Both the position numbers and the translations under genes were made by a program. This document shows, in pieces, positions 16,618 through 25,354 of a stretch of DNA of 64,000 nucleotides (positions are counted from its first letter, which is position 1; the number at the start of each line of letters is the position of its first letter). The DNA lies in assembly GCF_002553505.1 (NCBI RefSeq), contig NZ_PDCP01000002.1:62001-126000 (forward strand). The letters are read 5' to 3'. The notes under the pieces were generated by a model, which worked only from the letters and a program-made list of their open reading frames with translations, searched no databases and had not been told where the DNA came from. Origin of the DNA: Mycolicibacterium agri. Lineage in GTDB: Bacteria > Actinomycetota > Actinomycetes > Mycobacteriales > Mycobacteriaceae.

Positions 16618-18176
16618 TGGATACCTTAGGCCTGCTTGGCGACGGCTTCGCCGCGGCGCTGACCGCGGAGAACCTGTTGTGGGTGCTGGTCGGTGTGCTG
16701 GTCGGCACCGTCGTGGGCATCCTCCCGGGGCTGGGGTCCATCACGGCGGTGGCGCTTCTGCTGCCGCTGACCTTCAACCTGTCCCCGCTGGCGGGCCTGA
16801 TCATGTTGTGCGGGGTCTACTTCGGGTCCCAGTACGGCAGTTCCACCACCGCGATCCTGGTGCGAACTCCCGGCGACATGGGGTCTGTCGTGACGACGCT
16901 CGACGGCTATCAGATGGCGCTGCGCGGACGCGCGGGTCCCGCGTTGTTCACCGCCGCGATCGGGTCGTTCCTCGCGGGCACGGTGTCCATTGTCGCGCTG
17001 ACGTTCCTCTCGCCGCTGTTCGCGCGGCTCGCAATCAGTTTCGGGGCCGCCGAGTACTTCCTGCTCATGCTGTTGGCTCTCTTGCTGGTCGCGACCTTGA
17101 CCACCGGGTCCACGATCAAGGCGATCATCGCGGCGCTGTTCGGGTTGTGGTTGGCAACCATCGGAACCGACGCCGCCAGCGGCGTCACCCGATACACCGG
17201 CGGGAACCTGCATCTGATCAACGGCATCGACTTCATCGTGGTGGCGATCGCATTGTTCGCGATGGCCGAGGCGTTGCGAGTGCTGTCGCATCCGGCGGGC
17301 AAGAAGTTGAAGCCCCACGCCGTCGGACGCATCACGATGAGCAAAGAGGATTGGCGGCGCTCGGCAGGACCGTGGGCGCGGGGCTCCGTGCTCGGTGTGA
17401 TCGTCGGCGTGCTTCCCGGCATCGGACCGTCGCTGGCCTCCTATGCGTCCTACATCCTCGAAAAGAATGTCGCCCGCAAGGAACGCAAGGCCGAGTTCGG
17501 CCGCGGCGCAATCGAAGGCGTCGCCGGCCCCGAGGCGGCGAACAACGCCGGTGTGGGCGGCGCGCTGGTGCCGATGTTCACACTCGGAATTCCGGGATCG
17601 GCCACGACGGCACTGCTGCTCTTCGTGTTCACCATGCACGGGCTGCAGCCGGGACCTCAACTGTTCCACACGAATGCGCCGCTGATCTTCGGGATCATCG
17701 CCAGCCTCTACATCGGCAACATCGCACTGCTGGTGCTGAACCTGCCGATGGTGGGCCTGTTCGCGCGACTGCTGCGCGTGCCGCAGGAAATGCTCTACAC
17801 CGGCGTTGCCGCCCTCGGCGTGCTGGGCGCATACGCGTTGGGCTTCGACCAGTTCGACCTGTACCTGCTGTTCATCTTCGGCATCGTCGGTTACCTCATG
17901 GACCGGTACGGCTTTCCCGCGGCGACCGCCATCTTGGCGATGGTCCTCGGACCGCTGGTGGAACAGAACCTCAGCCGGGCACTCAATGTCGCCGGCGGCG
18001 ACCCGTTCGTGTTCGTGCAGCGGCCGATCTCCCTCGCGCTCGTCATCGTCAGTGCCCTCGTACTCCTCGGCCCGATGATCACGAAGGTCATCCGCAGGCA
18101 ACGGGCGCGGCGCGGCGGCGGCAGCACCGTCGAACGCTCGGAATCCACTGAGGAGCCTGCTCCGGCCGCACAGTAA
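16617..18176 (+). CDS. TctA-family permease (TTT system 2)
   Basis: Complete 519-residue large membrane subunit of a tripartite tricarboxylate transporter. Both conserved half-signatures are present: GILPGLGSITAVALLLPLT with YFGSQYGSSTTAILVRTPG near residues 40-85, and GVLPGIGPSLASYASY with EGVAGPEAANNAGVGGALVP near 262-320. TGATG overlap with tctB. The C-terminal 25 residues are charged and probably cytosolic. With the lipoprotein and TctB genes it forms an intact transporter. Confidence 0.95.
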   Translation: MDTLGLLGDGFAAALTAENLLWVLVGVLVGTVVGILPGLGSITAVALLLPLTFNLSPLAGLIMLCGVYFGSQYGSSTTAILVRTPGDMGSVVTTLDGYQMALRGRAGPALFTAAIGSFLAGTVSIVALTFLSPLFARLAISFGAAEYFLLMLLALLLVATLTTGSTIKAIIAALFGLWLATIGTDAASGVTRYTGGNLHLINGIDFIVVAIALFAMAEALRVLSHPAGKKLKPHAVGRITMSKEDWRRSAGPWARGSVLGVIVGVLPGIGPSLASYASYILEKNVARKERKAEFGRGAIEGVAGPEAANNAGVGGALVPMFTLGIPGSATTALLLFVFTMHGLQPGPQLFHTNAPLIFGIIASLYIGNIALLVLNLPMVGLFARLLRVPQEMLYTGVAALGVLGAYALGFDQFDLYLLFIFGIVGYLMDRYGFPAATAILAMVLGPLVEQNLSRALNVAGGDPFVFVQRPISLALVIVSALVLLGPMITKVIRRQRARRGGGSTVERSESTEEPAPAAQ

Positions 18177-18213
18177 CAGGCCTGTCCCCCACCATCACTG
18201 AGAGGAATTCACA

Positions 18214-18873
18214 GTGCTTCTAGACGTGTCCCAGCCGCTGCACACCGGCATGCCCAAGGCGGCCCCGCTGTCTGACGTCAGGGTCGAACCCGTCCTACGT
18301 ATCAAAGACGGAGACGCGTTGGACACATCGGAGCTCTCGATGCCCTCGCATGCAGGGACACATGTCGACGCACCGTCGCACGCGATTGACGGCGGGGCAA
18401 CGATCGACGAGATACCCACCGACCGGTTCCTCGGGCCCGCCGTGGTGTCGGCCGTGCGGTGTGAACCAGGCGAGGTGATCGGCATATCGCATGTGCTCGA
18501 CGGCGGACCGGAACCGACCGCAGGCGACATGCTGTTCCTCGACACAGGCTGGGGGGCACGGTTTTTCGACGACAGCTACTACGACCATCCCAGCCTGGAG
18601 CCCGAGCTCGCGCAGTGGCTGGTCGACAAGGGTGTGAAACTGCTCGCCGTGGACATGATCACCCCGGACCTGGCCCACGCACGGCGCAGTGAAGGATTCG
18701 ATTACCCGGTGCACAAGATCCTGCTCGGCAACGATGTGCTGATCGCGGAGAACCTCTCCGACATGAGTGCTTTCGCAGGCCGACGGGTGTTCGCCTACGC
18801 GTTTCCGTTGATCGTCCGCGGCGGCGATGCCGGCCACGCCAGGATTGTGCTCTCCGACGAGCCGGTCGGCTGA
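18214..18873 (+). CDS. Cyclase/kynurenine-formamidase-like metal hydrolase
   Basis: A 219-residue cyclase-family protein (PF04199 type), with the metal-binding signature HAGTHVDAPSH near residues 46-56 and the usual DVSQPLHTGMP opening. Members hydrolyse amides or lactones; examples are KynB and isatin hydrolase. The GTG start has GAGAGGA upstream. As last gene of the acyl-CoA dehydrogenase-tctCBA operon it may act on a cyclic or amide intermediate of the pathway. Confidence 0.86.
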   Translation: MLLDVSQPLHTGMPKAAPLSDVRVEPVLRIKDGDALDTSELSMPSHAGTHVDAPSHAIDGGATIDEIPTDRFLGPAVVSAVRCEPGEVIGISHVLDGGPEPTAGDMLFLDTGWGARFFDDSYYDHPSLEPELAQWLVDKGVKLLAVDMITPDLAHARRSEGFDYPVHKILLGNDVLIAENLSDMSAFAGRRVFAYAFPLIVRGGDAGHARIVLSDEPVG

Positions 18874-18889
18874 CGCCTCACGGCGTCAG
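18870..18889. terminator. Hairpin spanning two convergent stop codons
   Basis: CTGACGCC-TCAC-GGCGTCAG is a perfect 8-bp stem with a 4-base loop. It contains both stop codons of the converging cyclase and SDR genes, and so could act as a compact bidirectional terminator or stabilise the 3' ends. There is no U-tract. Confidence 0.45.
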
Positions 18890-19639
18890 CGCGCCGCCGT
18901 TCACCTCGATCACCTGGCCGGTGACGTAACCGGCCATCACCGGTGAGGCCAGGAACAGCACGGGGCCGACGCAATCCTGCGGAGTGCCAATGCGTTTGAG
19001 CGGATTGCTCGCCGCGATCTTCTCGAGCCGCTCCGGCGTCGAGTGCCGGTCGTGGAACGGCGTGTCGATCACTCCCGGCGCCACCGCGTTCACCCGGACA
19101 CCGGAGCTGCCGACTTCCCGCGCCAGGCCACGGGTGAAGGTGCTCACCGCCGCTTTGGCCGAGGCATAGATGACCGACCGCCCTCCCCCGCCGGTCCGTG
19201 CAGCGATCGAGCTGACGTTGACGATTGCGCCGCTGCCGCGCTCGACCATCGTCGGCACCACCCGTCGGCAGACCCGGAACACAGTGCCGATGTTGAGATC
19301 CATGATGTGCTGGTAGACCTCGTCGCTGACGTCGGCGACCTCGGCGCGTTGACCGAGATCGCCCGCGTTGTTGATGAGGATGTCGATGGAGCCGAGTTCG
19401 GCCTCCACCGCCCCGACGACCTCGTCGGCGCCGCTCGGTTCGGTGAGGTCGGCCTTGACCAGAAGCCCCCGCGCGCCTGCCGACGTGACCGTGTCGAGCA
19501 CCGCTCTGGCGCCGTCGGCGTTGCTGCGATAGTGCACCGCAACAGATGCGCCTGCCGTGGCAAGGGCGACGGCGACGGCTGCGCCGATTCCCGAGCTCGC
19601 CCCGGTCACCAACACCGTCTGCCCGCGGAATTCCTCCAT
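18878..19639 (-). CDS. SDR-family oxidoreductase
   Basis: Classical short-chain dehydrogenase, 253 residues: cofactor motif TGASSGIG, LINNAGDLG, the catalytic Ser in NVSSIAA and YASAKAA with Tyr and Lys, and the C-terminal GYVTGQVIEVNGG. The HYRSNAD after the second strand suggests NADP preference. GAGGAGG precedes the ATG. It reads divergently from TTT system 3, with several operator copies in between, so it belongs to the same regulon. Confidence 0.92.
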   Translation of the reverse strand: MEEFRGQTVLVTGASSGIGAAVAVALATAGASVAVHYRSNADGARAVLDTVTSAGARGLLVKADLTEPSGADEVVGAVEAELGSIDILINNAGDLGQRAEVADVSDEVYQHIMDLNIGTVFRVCRRVVPTMVERGSGAIVNVSSIAARTGGGGRSVIYASAKAAVSTFTRGLAREVGSSGVRVNAVAPGVIDTPFHDRHSTPERLEKIAASNPLKRIGTPQDCVGPVLFLASPVMAGYVTGQVIEVNGGALTP

Positions 19640-19662
19640 GCCGGCCGCCTCCTCAATTTTAT

Positions 19663-19675
19663 GGACAATATGTCT
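19663..19675. promoter_or_regulatory. Predicted island operator, copy 5
   Basis: GGACAATATGTCT, 24 bases upstream of the SDR start codon on the other strand. It keeps the outer GGAC/GTC arms of the perfect copies. Confidence 0.55.
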
Positions 19676-19733
19676 ACTGAGTGGGACTCACAATATCGCG
19701 CTCTGGACCTGCTGCAGAGCGTGGTGCATAGAC

Positions 19734-19762
19734 TGACATTCAGTGTGCCGAACTAATAGTCT
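19734..19762. promoter_or_regulatory. Two weak, abutting operator-like sites
   Basis: ACACTGAATGTCA (minus strand of 19734-19746) and GAACTAATAGTCT (19750-19762) each match the operator at 9 of 13 positions. Lying midway between the stronger copies at 19663 and 19830, they suggest an extended array of binding sites in this 266-base gap. Confidence 0.35.
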
Positions 19763-19829
19763 ACCTGCGACAATAGCCAGGCGTGACGCACGTCTCAGAT
19801 GACCCTAGACAACGTGCTGTCCGTGTGGT

Positions 19830-19842
19830 GGACTAAATGTCC
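19830..19842. promoter_or_regulatory. Predicted island operator, copy 6 (perfect)
   Basis: GGACTAAATGTCC within TGGTGGACTAAATGTCCGT, 64 bases upstream of the third tctC gene. The core equals copy 4, and the flanks equal those of copy 2. Confidence 0.7.
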
Positions 19843-19905
19843 GTGCAGTAGGACTCCTGTCGCAGGTGTTGCCGGCGACCTAAGCCGTCGAGGAGGACAG
19901 CGCTG

Positions 19906-20910
19906 ATGATCAAGTCCCACGTCCGCCGATCCCTGGGGGTGATCGGCATCGCGACGGCACTCGTCTCGGGTTGCGCTGCGCAAGGCGGCGGGGACGGCGC
20001 CTGGCCCGGCGGCGAACAGATCACCTACGTGGTCCCCTACAGCCCAGGCGGCTCAACCGATCCGGTGGGCAGAGAGTTCTCCCGCCAACTCGCCGAGGCC
20101 GCCAAGGCGAGTGCCGTCGTGGAGAATCTGCCCGGCGGCGACGAAACCATCGGCCTGACCAAGGTGATCGAGGCGGAGCCGAACGGCTTGACGCTCGGGC
20201 TGAGCTCGGCGACCGGGGTGATAGTCCAACCGATCGTCAACAAGAACCTGCCCTTCCAGACGGCGGACGACTACACCCCGATCGTCAAGATGGTGGAGGC
20301 ACCCAATGTGCTTGTGGTGGCGGCGAATTCGCCGTACAAGACGCTGGATGACCTGATCGCCGACGCCAAGAGGCGGCCGGGGCAGGTGCGGGTCGGCACG
20401 ACCGGTGAGCTCACAAACAACACCTTCGTGCTGGTCAGCCTGGAGGATCAGGCAGGCATCGACCTCAACATCGTGCCGTTCAGCGGCGGCGCGGGTGAAG
20501 CCGTGCTCGCCACGTTGAGCGGCAACATCGACGCGGCCATCCCCACGGCGGCAGGGCAGCGTTCCTTCATCGACAGCGGTGAACTGCGCGCGCTCGCGCA
20601 CACCGGTGACGCCGAATACAACGAGGTCCTGCCGGGATCGGTGCCGTTCAGCGAGGCCGGCTACGACGTGCCGTTCTCGTCCGACTACCTCACCGTGGCC
20701 GCGCCTGGCCTCCCCGACGACGTTCGCGAGGAGATCGTCGCGAAGGCCAGTGAAGTGGCCGGTAGTGACGAATGGGCGGCATGGTGCAAGGAGGCCGGAT
20801 TCGTCGCCGACCCGATGTCGGGCGCCGAACTCGACGAATGGATCGCTCACACAACCGAAGCGAGCAAGAAGGCGATCGAGCTCGTCCAAAACAGCAGACA
20901 ACAGAACTGA
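19906..20910 (+). CDS. TctC-family substrate-binding lipoprotein (TTT system 3)
   Basis: Bug/TctC solute-binding lipoprotein, 334 residues, lipobox LVSGC, and the binding-loop sequence VPYSPGGSTDPVGREF near residues 43-58. GAGGAGG precedes the ATG. Less similar to the TctC proteins of systems 1 and 2 than they are to each other, by eye, so its substrate may differ. A carboxymuconolactone decarboxylase-like gene is inserted between it and tctB. Confidence 0.92.
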   Translation: MIKSHVRRSLGVIGIATALVSGCAAQGGGDGAWPGGEQITYVVPYSPGGSTDPVGREFSRQLAEAAKASAVVENLPGGDETIGLTKVIEAEPNGLTLGLSSATGVIVQPIVNKNLPFQTADDYTPIVKMVEAPNVLVVAANSPYKTLDDLIADAKRRPGQVRVGTTGELTNNTFVLVSLEDQAGIDLNIVPFSGGAGEAVLATLSGNIDAAIPTAAGQRSFIDSGELRALAHTGDAEYNEVLPGSVPFSEAGYDVPFSSDYLTVAAPGLPDDVREEIVAKASEVAGSDEWAAWCKEAGFVADPMSGAELDEWIAHTTEASKKAIELVQNSRQQN

Positions 20911-20963
20911 CAGTCGCTCGCACCAGCCGTCCGCCAATCCGTCGACCCCACGAGAGGAAACCT

Positions 20964-21518
20964 GTGGCGCGCGTTCCCTACCTATCCGCTGATGATCTGC
21001 CAGAGAAATATCGCGACCTGCTGTCGCGACCGATCAATCTGTTTCGCGGCCTTGCGAACTCCCCGGAGGCCTTCGCCAAGTACCACGCGCTCGGTGAATG
21101 GATCCGGTGGGACTGCGAGCTCGATCCTCGGCTGCGCGAATTGGTGATTCTGCAGATCGGATACCTCGCGCACAGCCCGTATGAGTTCAGCCACCACATC
21201 GAGATCGGCCGCAAGTTCGGCGTGACCGACCAGGATGTGCAGGGGCTGATCGACCTGGCGGAGGGACGTGATACGCATTTCACCGACCAGGAACTCGATC
21301 TGCTGAAGGCCGCCGCTCATCTCGTCGACGACAACACCGTCCCGGCCGATCTCTGGGATCGCTTGGCAGCGTGGATGTCACCGGCACGACTGGTCGATTT
21401 CGTTGTGGTGGCAACCTTCTACTGCATGGTGGTGCGGGTGCTCGGCACTCTGGAGATCGACGTCGAACCGGAGTACGAGCAGTATCTCGACCAGTTTCCG
21501 TTGCGGAGCCCGGTATGA
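20964..21518 (+). CDS. Carboxymuconolactone decarboxylase/AhpD-like protein
   Basis: A 184-residue all-helical CMD-family protein. The segment ELVILQIGYLAHSPYEFSHH has the Glu and His of the family but no CxxC, so it is the decarboxylase-like rather than the peroxidase (AhpD) type. The GTG at 20964 is chosen for GAGAGGAAA upstream; an upstream reading would overlap tctC. It splits a tctC from its tctB, and its stop overlaps tctB by four bases, suggesting tight co-expression with the transporter. Confidence 0.85.
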   Translation: MARVPYLSADDLPEKYRDLLSRPINLFRGLANSPEAFAKYHALGEWIRWDCELDPRLRELVILQIGYLAHSPYEFSHHIEIGRKFGVTDQDVQGLIDLAEGRDTHFTDQELDLLKAAAHLVDDNTVPADLWDRLAAWMSPARLVDFVVVATFYCMVVRVLGTLEIDVEPEYEQYLDQFPLRSPV

Positions 21519-22045
21519 GCCAGCCGGAGTCCGCGCTCGGTGTCGCGGGTAACGGCAGGGATCCACGGATAGCCTGGCACGACCCTCAGCGCCGGGGCCG
21601 GATGCTGCTGGGGGCCGTGAGTTTGATGGTCGCCGTCGGCTATCTCGTCGAGGCACTCGGCATGCCGCGCGGCACGGCCGAACATCCGGGGCCCGGTCAG
21701 TGGCCGATCGCCGTCGGCGTGGCCTGGATCGTCATCTCGATTCTGGTCATCGCCGAGGCCGTGGTGTCGCGCGAAGTCGGCGGCGAAGTGGAACTTCCCA
21801 CCGGCGACGAGCGCCGTGACCTTCTGATCTTCCTCGGCGCGACCATCGCGTTCGTCGTACTGCTGCCCTATCTGGGTCAGTACATCGCGGCGGCGCTGTA
21901 TGGGGTTGCGATCGTGAAGCTGTTGAGCAATCTGTCGTGGCCGCGCGCGGCGGCCTACGGCGCTGTGCTCGGCATCGGCATCTCGTTCGCATTCATCACA
22001 CTGTTGCAAATCAGGCTTCCCGTCGGACTTTTCGGCGGGTTTTAA
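21515..22045 (+). CDS. TctB-family small membrane subunit (TTT system 3)
   Basis: Small membrane subunit of 176 residues, ATG overlapping the previous stop (ATGA). Hydrophobic segments near residues 30-48, 65-85, 108-135 and 150-170; the C-terminal LQIRLPVGLFGGF is characteristic of TctB. The central loop is short compared with systems 1 and 2. Ten bases separate it from tctA. Confidence 0.9.
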   Translation: MSQPESALGVAGNGRDPRIAWHDPQRRGRMLLGAVSLMVAVGYLVEALGMPRGTAEHPGPGQWPIAVGVAWIVISILVIAEAVVSREVGGEVELPTGDERRDLLIFLGATIAFVVLLPYLGQYIAAALYGVAIVKLLSNLSWPRAAAYGAVLGIGISFAFITLLQIRLPVGLFGGF

Positions 22046-22055
22046 AGGATCACTC

Positions 22056-23621
22056 GTGGGTACCATCGACGGCTTCATGCAAGGGCTCTCCCTTGCCGTC
22101 ACGCCCGAACTGCTGCTTGCCGCCTTCCTCGGCGCATTGGCAGGCACGTTGATCGGCGTTCTGCCCGGCCTCGGCCCCGTCGCGGGTGCGGCACTGGTGC
22201 TGCCGCTGACGTTCGCCTACTCCCCCGCGGTCGGCCTGATCCTCATCGCAGGCATTTATTTGGGCGCGCAGTACGGCGGTTCGACGACCTCGGTGTTGCT
22301 GAACATTCCCGGTGACGCCTCCGCGATCGTGGCGACGTTCGACGGTCACGAGATGGCGAAGAAGGGCCGCGCCGGGCCGGCGTTGACGATCATGGCCATC
22401 GGGTCCTTTATCGCGGGCACCGTGGGCTTGACCATTCTGGTGTTCACGGCCACGAGCGTTTCGCGGCTCGCACTGAACTTCGGGCCGCCGGAGTTCTTCG
22501 CGTTGACGGCGGGCGGGCTGCTTGCGCTCGCCCGCATCTCGGGCGGCAGCGTGGCAGGCGGGTTGCTTCCGATGATCCTGGGCATCGCGATGGCGACCGT
22601 CGGGCTGGAAGCAGCCACCAGTTATCCACGTTTCACCTTCGGCAACAACGACTTATCGCTGGGCTTGAGCATCGCCACCGTCGCAGTCGGCCTCTACGGC
22701 ATCTCGGAAATGATGTACATGATCGAGAGCCGAGACGCCGACCGACGGCCCATGCGCATCGGCATGCGTGACCTCATGCCCTCCGCCGAGGAGTGGAAGC
22801 GCGCGGTGACGCCGTGGTGCCGGGGCTCACTGCTCGGCTTCTTCTTCGGCCTGCTTCCCGTCCCCTCGGCCACCCTGTCGACCTTCACCTCCTACAAGCT
22901 CGAGCAGACGGTTTCCAAACACCGCAAGGAACTCGGCAAGGGCGCCGTCGAGGGGATCGCCGGGCCGGAAGCGGCCAACAACTCGGCGGCGATCGGAAGC
23001 CTGGTGCCGGTGCTGGTGTTGGGACTGCCGTTCTCGGCGACGTTGGCGCTGATGATCTCGGCCATGGTGGTTCAGGGCATCCAGCCGGGCCCCATGATCC
23101 TGACGCAGCGACCGGAGCTGTTCTGGTCGGTGGTCGCCGCGATGGTCGTCGCCAACTGCATGCTGCTGGTACTGAACCTGCCGATGGTCGGGGTGTGGGT
23201 GCGGGTGCTGCAGATCCGCCGGCCGTATCTGGTGGCCTCGATCGTGCTGATCGCCGCGATCGGCAGTTACAGCGTGTCGTACAACATCATCGACGTCCGG
23301 CTGATGATCGCCATCGGCATCGTCGGCTACGTGCTGCGCAAACTGAACTTCAGCCTGGCGTCACTGCTGGTCGGTCTGGTCCTCGGGCCGCTGATCGAAA
23401 AGTACTTCATGCAAAGCATGTTCATCTCCCGCGGCGACATCGGGTATCTGTTCAGATCCCCCATCTCGATCGGTGTCTGGACGTTGGTCGCGATCGTGCT
23501 GATCGGCGGCCTGTTCACGCCGTTGCTTCGGCGGCGACGCACGCGCAGGCCGAAACCGACGACCGACGAGACCCAAACCACCGACGACGCGAAGAACATG
23601 GCAGAGGAAACGCATGGCTGA
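22056..23621 (+). CDS. TctA-family permease (TTT system 3)
   Basis: Large membrane subunit, 521 residues, GTG start with AAAGGA upstream. First signature GVLPGLGPVAGAALVLPLT plus YLGAQYGGSTTSVLLNIPG; second half has GLLPVPSATLSTFTSYKLE and EGIAGPEAANNSAAIGSLVP. In the second PGxG-like loop the usual GLGP/GIGP is PVPSAT, a visible departure from the other two TctA proteins that might alter specificity. Overlaps the following SDR by eight bases. Confidence 0.94.
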   Translation: MGTIDGFMQGLSLAVTPELLLAAFLGALAGTLIGVLPGLGPVAGAALVLPLTFAYSPAVGLILIAGIYLGAQYGGSTTSVLLNIPGDASAIVATFDGHEMAKKGRAGPALTIMAIGSFIAGTVGLTILVFTATSVSRLALNFGPPEFFALTAGGLLALARISGGSVAGGLLPMILGIAMATVGLEAATSYPRFTFGNNDLSLGLSIATVAVGLYGISEMMYMIESRDADRRPMRIGMRDLMPSAEEWKRAVTPWCRGSLLGFFFGLLPVPSATLSTFTSYKLEQTVSKHRKELGKGAVEGIAGPEAANNSAAIGSLVPVLVLGLPFSATLALMISAMVVQGIQPGPMILTQRPELFWSVVAAMVVANCMLLVLNLPMVGVWVRVLQIRRPYLVASIVLIAAIGSYSVSYNIIDVRLMIAIGIVGYVLRKLNFSLASLLVGLVLGPLIEKYFMQSMFISRGDIGYLFRSPISIGVWTLVAIVLIGGLFTPLLRRRRTRRPKPTTDETQTTDDAKNMAEETHG

Positions 23622-24390
23622 CCGACTGAAAGACAAAGTGTGTATCGTCACGGGCGCAGGCTCGTGCGGTCCGGGGCTGGGCAATGGCCGCGCGACCGCG
23701 ATCGCCTTCGCCCGCGAGGGTGCGTCGGTGGTGATCAACGACCGCGACGCCGATGCGGCCAAACCCACGCTCGCCGCCATCGAGGAAGCGGGCGGCACCG
23801 CCTCGGTGTGCATCGGCGACCTGACCGACGCCGCCGACGCCGAGGCTCTCACCCAGCACGCAGTCGACACCTTCGGGCGAGTTGACGTGCTGCACAACAA
23901 CATCGGGATCAACGGTCCCGGCTCGGTCGTCGACATGACCGAGGATCTGTGGGACCGGGTGATGTCGGTGAACGTGAAGAGCATGGCGCTGACATCGAAG
24001 TTCGCCATTCCGGCCATGGCCCGCAACGGCGGCGGCGCCATCGTCAACATCTCGTCGATCTCGGCGTTGCGGCCCCGCGGACTCACCCCGTATTCGGCGT
24101 CGAAGGGGGCGGTGATCGCGCTGACCAGGGCCATGGCGGTCGATCACGCGAAAGACGGCATCCGGGTCAACTGCATCGCCCCCGGACCGATATACACCCC
24201 GCACGTGATGGACGGCATGACCGAGGAGCGCCGGGAGCGGCGCCGCAAGGCGTCCCTGCTCGGCATCGAAGGCACCGCATGGGATGTCGCGTACGCCGCG
24301 GTGTATCTGGCCTCCGACGAGGCGCGGTACGTCACCGGCGTGACGATTCCCGTCGACGGCGGCGTCACCTTGACGAGCGCGGGCCGATGA
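23614..24390 (+). CDS. SDR-family oxidoreductase with extended glycine loop
   Basis: A 258-residue SDR with HNNIGING, catalytic Ser in NISSISA, YSASKGA and C-terminal YVTGVTIPVDGG. The cofactor loop is longer than the normal TGxxxGxG: it reads TGAGSCGPGLGNGRATA, a feature shared with the SDR at 25407 and seen in a subset of actinobacterial SDRs. Begins within the end of tctA and overlaps the next gene by four bases, so it is translated as part of the transporter operon. Confidence 0.91.
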   Translation: MADRLKDKVCIVTGAGSCGPGLGNGRATAIAFAREGASVVINDRDADAAKPTLAAIEEAGGTASVCIGDLTDAADAEALTQHAVDTFGRVDVLHNNIGINGPGSVVDMTEDLWDRVMSVNVKSMALTSKFAIPAMARNGGGAIVNISSISALRPRGLTPYSASKGAVIALTRAMAVDHAKDGIRVNCIAPGPIYTPHVMDGMTEERRERRRKASLLGIEGTAWDVAYAAVYLASDEARYVTGVTIPVDGGVTLTSAGR

Positions 24391-25349
24391 CGTCGGCCGA
24401 GCCTCTGGTGGTGGCCGTCCTCGACGACTATCAGGGCGTCGCCGCGGACTGCGCGGACTGGAGCCGGCTCGGACCGGCGGCCGACGTCCGCTTCATTCGC
24501 GAGCACATCGACGACGACGACCGGCTCGTCGAGACATTGAAGGACTGCCACGTGGTGGTGGCGATGCGGGAGCGGACGCCGTTGCGCGCCGACATCCTCG
24601 GCAAGCTCGACGAGCTTCGCCTCGTCGTCACCACCGGTATGCGCAACGCCTCGATCGAGCGGGTGCCCGGCGTGGTCTTCTGCGGCACAAGGGGTCTGGT
24701 GTCGCCCACCGTCGAGCTGACCTGGGGGCTGCTGCTGGCCGCCCGCCGACGGCTGATCACCGAGTCGGAGGCACTGCGCGAAGGACGCTGGCAGACCTCG
24801 ATAGGCGAGGGCCTGGAGGGCAGCACGCTCGGCGTGTTGGGCCTCGGCCGGATCGGCACCCGGATGGCGCGGATCGCGGCGGCGTTCGGCATGAACGTGA
24901 TCGCCTACAGCCAGAACCTCACCGAAGAGCAGGCGCGGGAGGCCGGGGCCGTGCGTGCGAAATCTCTGCAAGCACTGTTCGCCGATGCCGACACCGTGAC
25001 GATCCACCTTCGGCTCAGTGATCGGACGCGCGGCCTGGTGGGCGCCGCAGAGCTAGACCAACTGGGCCCAACCGGCCTGCTGGTCAACACCTCTCGCGGC
25101 GAGATCGTCGATCAGGACGCGCTTCTGGCCGCGCTGCGCGACGGCCGCATCGGCGGGGCCGCCCTCGACGTCTACGACCAGGAGCCACTGCCCGCAGGCC
25201 ATCCGATACTGTCTGCGCCCCGCACCACGCTCAGCCCGCACCTCGGATACGTCACCCGGCAGAACTACGAGTTGTTCTTCTCCGACGTCGTCGAGGACAT
25301 CGAGGCGTTCATCGCGGGCAAGCCGATACGAATGCTCGAAGACGGCTGA
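24387..25349 (+). CDS. D-2-hydroxyacid dehydrogenase family protein
   Basis: NAD-dependent 2-hydroxyacid dehydrogenase, 320 residues. The cofactor motif is GVLGLGRIGTRMARIA, and the catalytic triad is visible as Arg in NTSRGEIVD, Glu in DVYDQEPLP and His in LSPHLGYVT. It interconverts a 2-hydroxy acid and a 2-oxo acid, consistent with carboxylate degradation. The ATGA overlap with the SDR fixes the start; an upstream reading would duplicate SDR coding. Confidence 0.92.
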   Translation: MTSAEPLVVAVLDDYQGVAADCADWSRLGPAADVRFIREHIDDDDRLVETLKDCHVVVAMRERTPLRADILGKLDELRLVVTTGMRNASIERVPGVVFCGTRGLVSPTVELTWGLLLAARRRLITESEALREGRWQTSIGEGLEGSTLGVLGLGRIGTRMARIAAAFGMNVIAYSQNLTEEQAREAGAVRAKSLQALFADADTVTIHLRLSDRTRGLVGAAELDQLGPTGLLVNTSRGEIVDQDALLAALRDGRIGGAALDVYDQEPLPAGHPILSAPRTTLSPHLGYVTRQNYELFFSDVVEDIEAFIAGKPIRMLEDG

Positions 25350-25354
25350 CGACC

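Noticed and set aside
20964..21518. AhpD-type alkylhydroperoxidase
   Set aside because: The CxxC redox pair is missing; only the CMD fold pattern is present.
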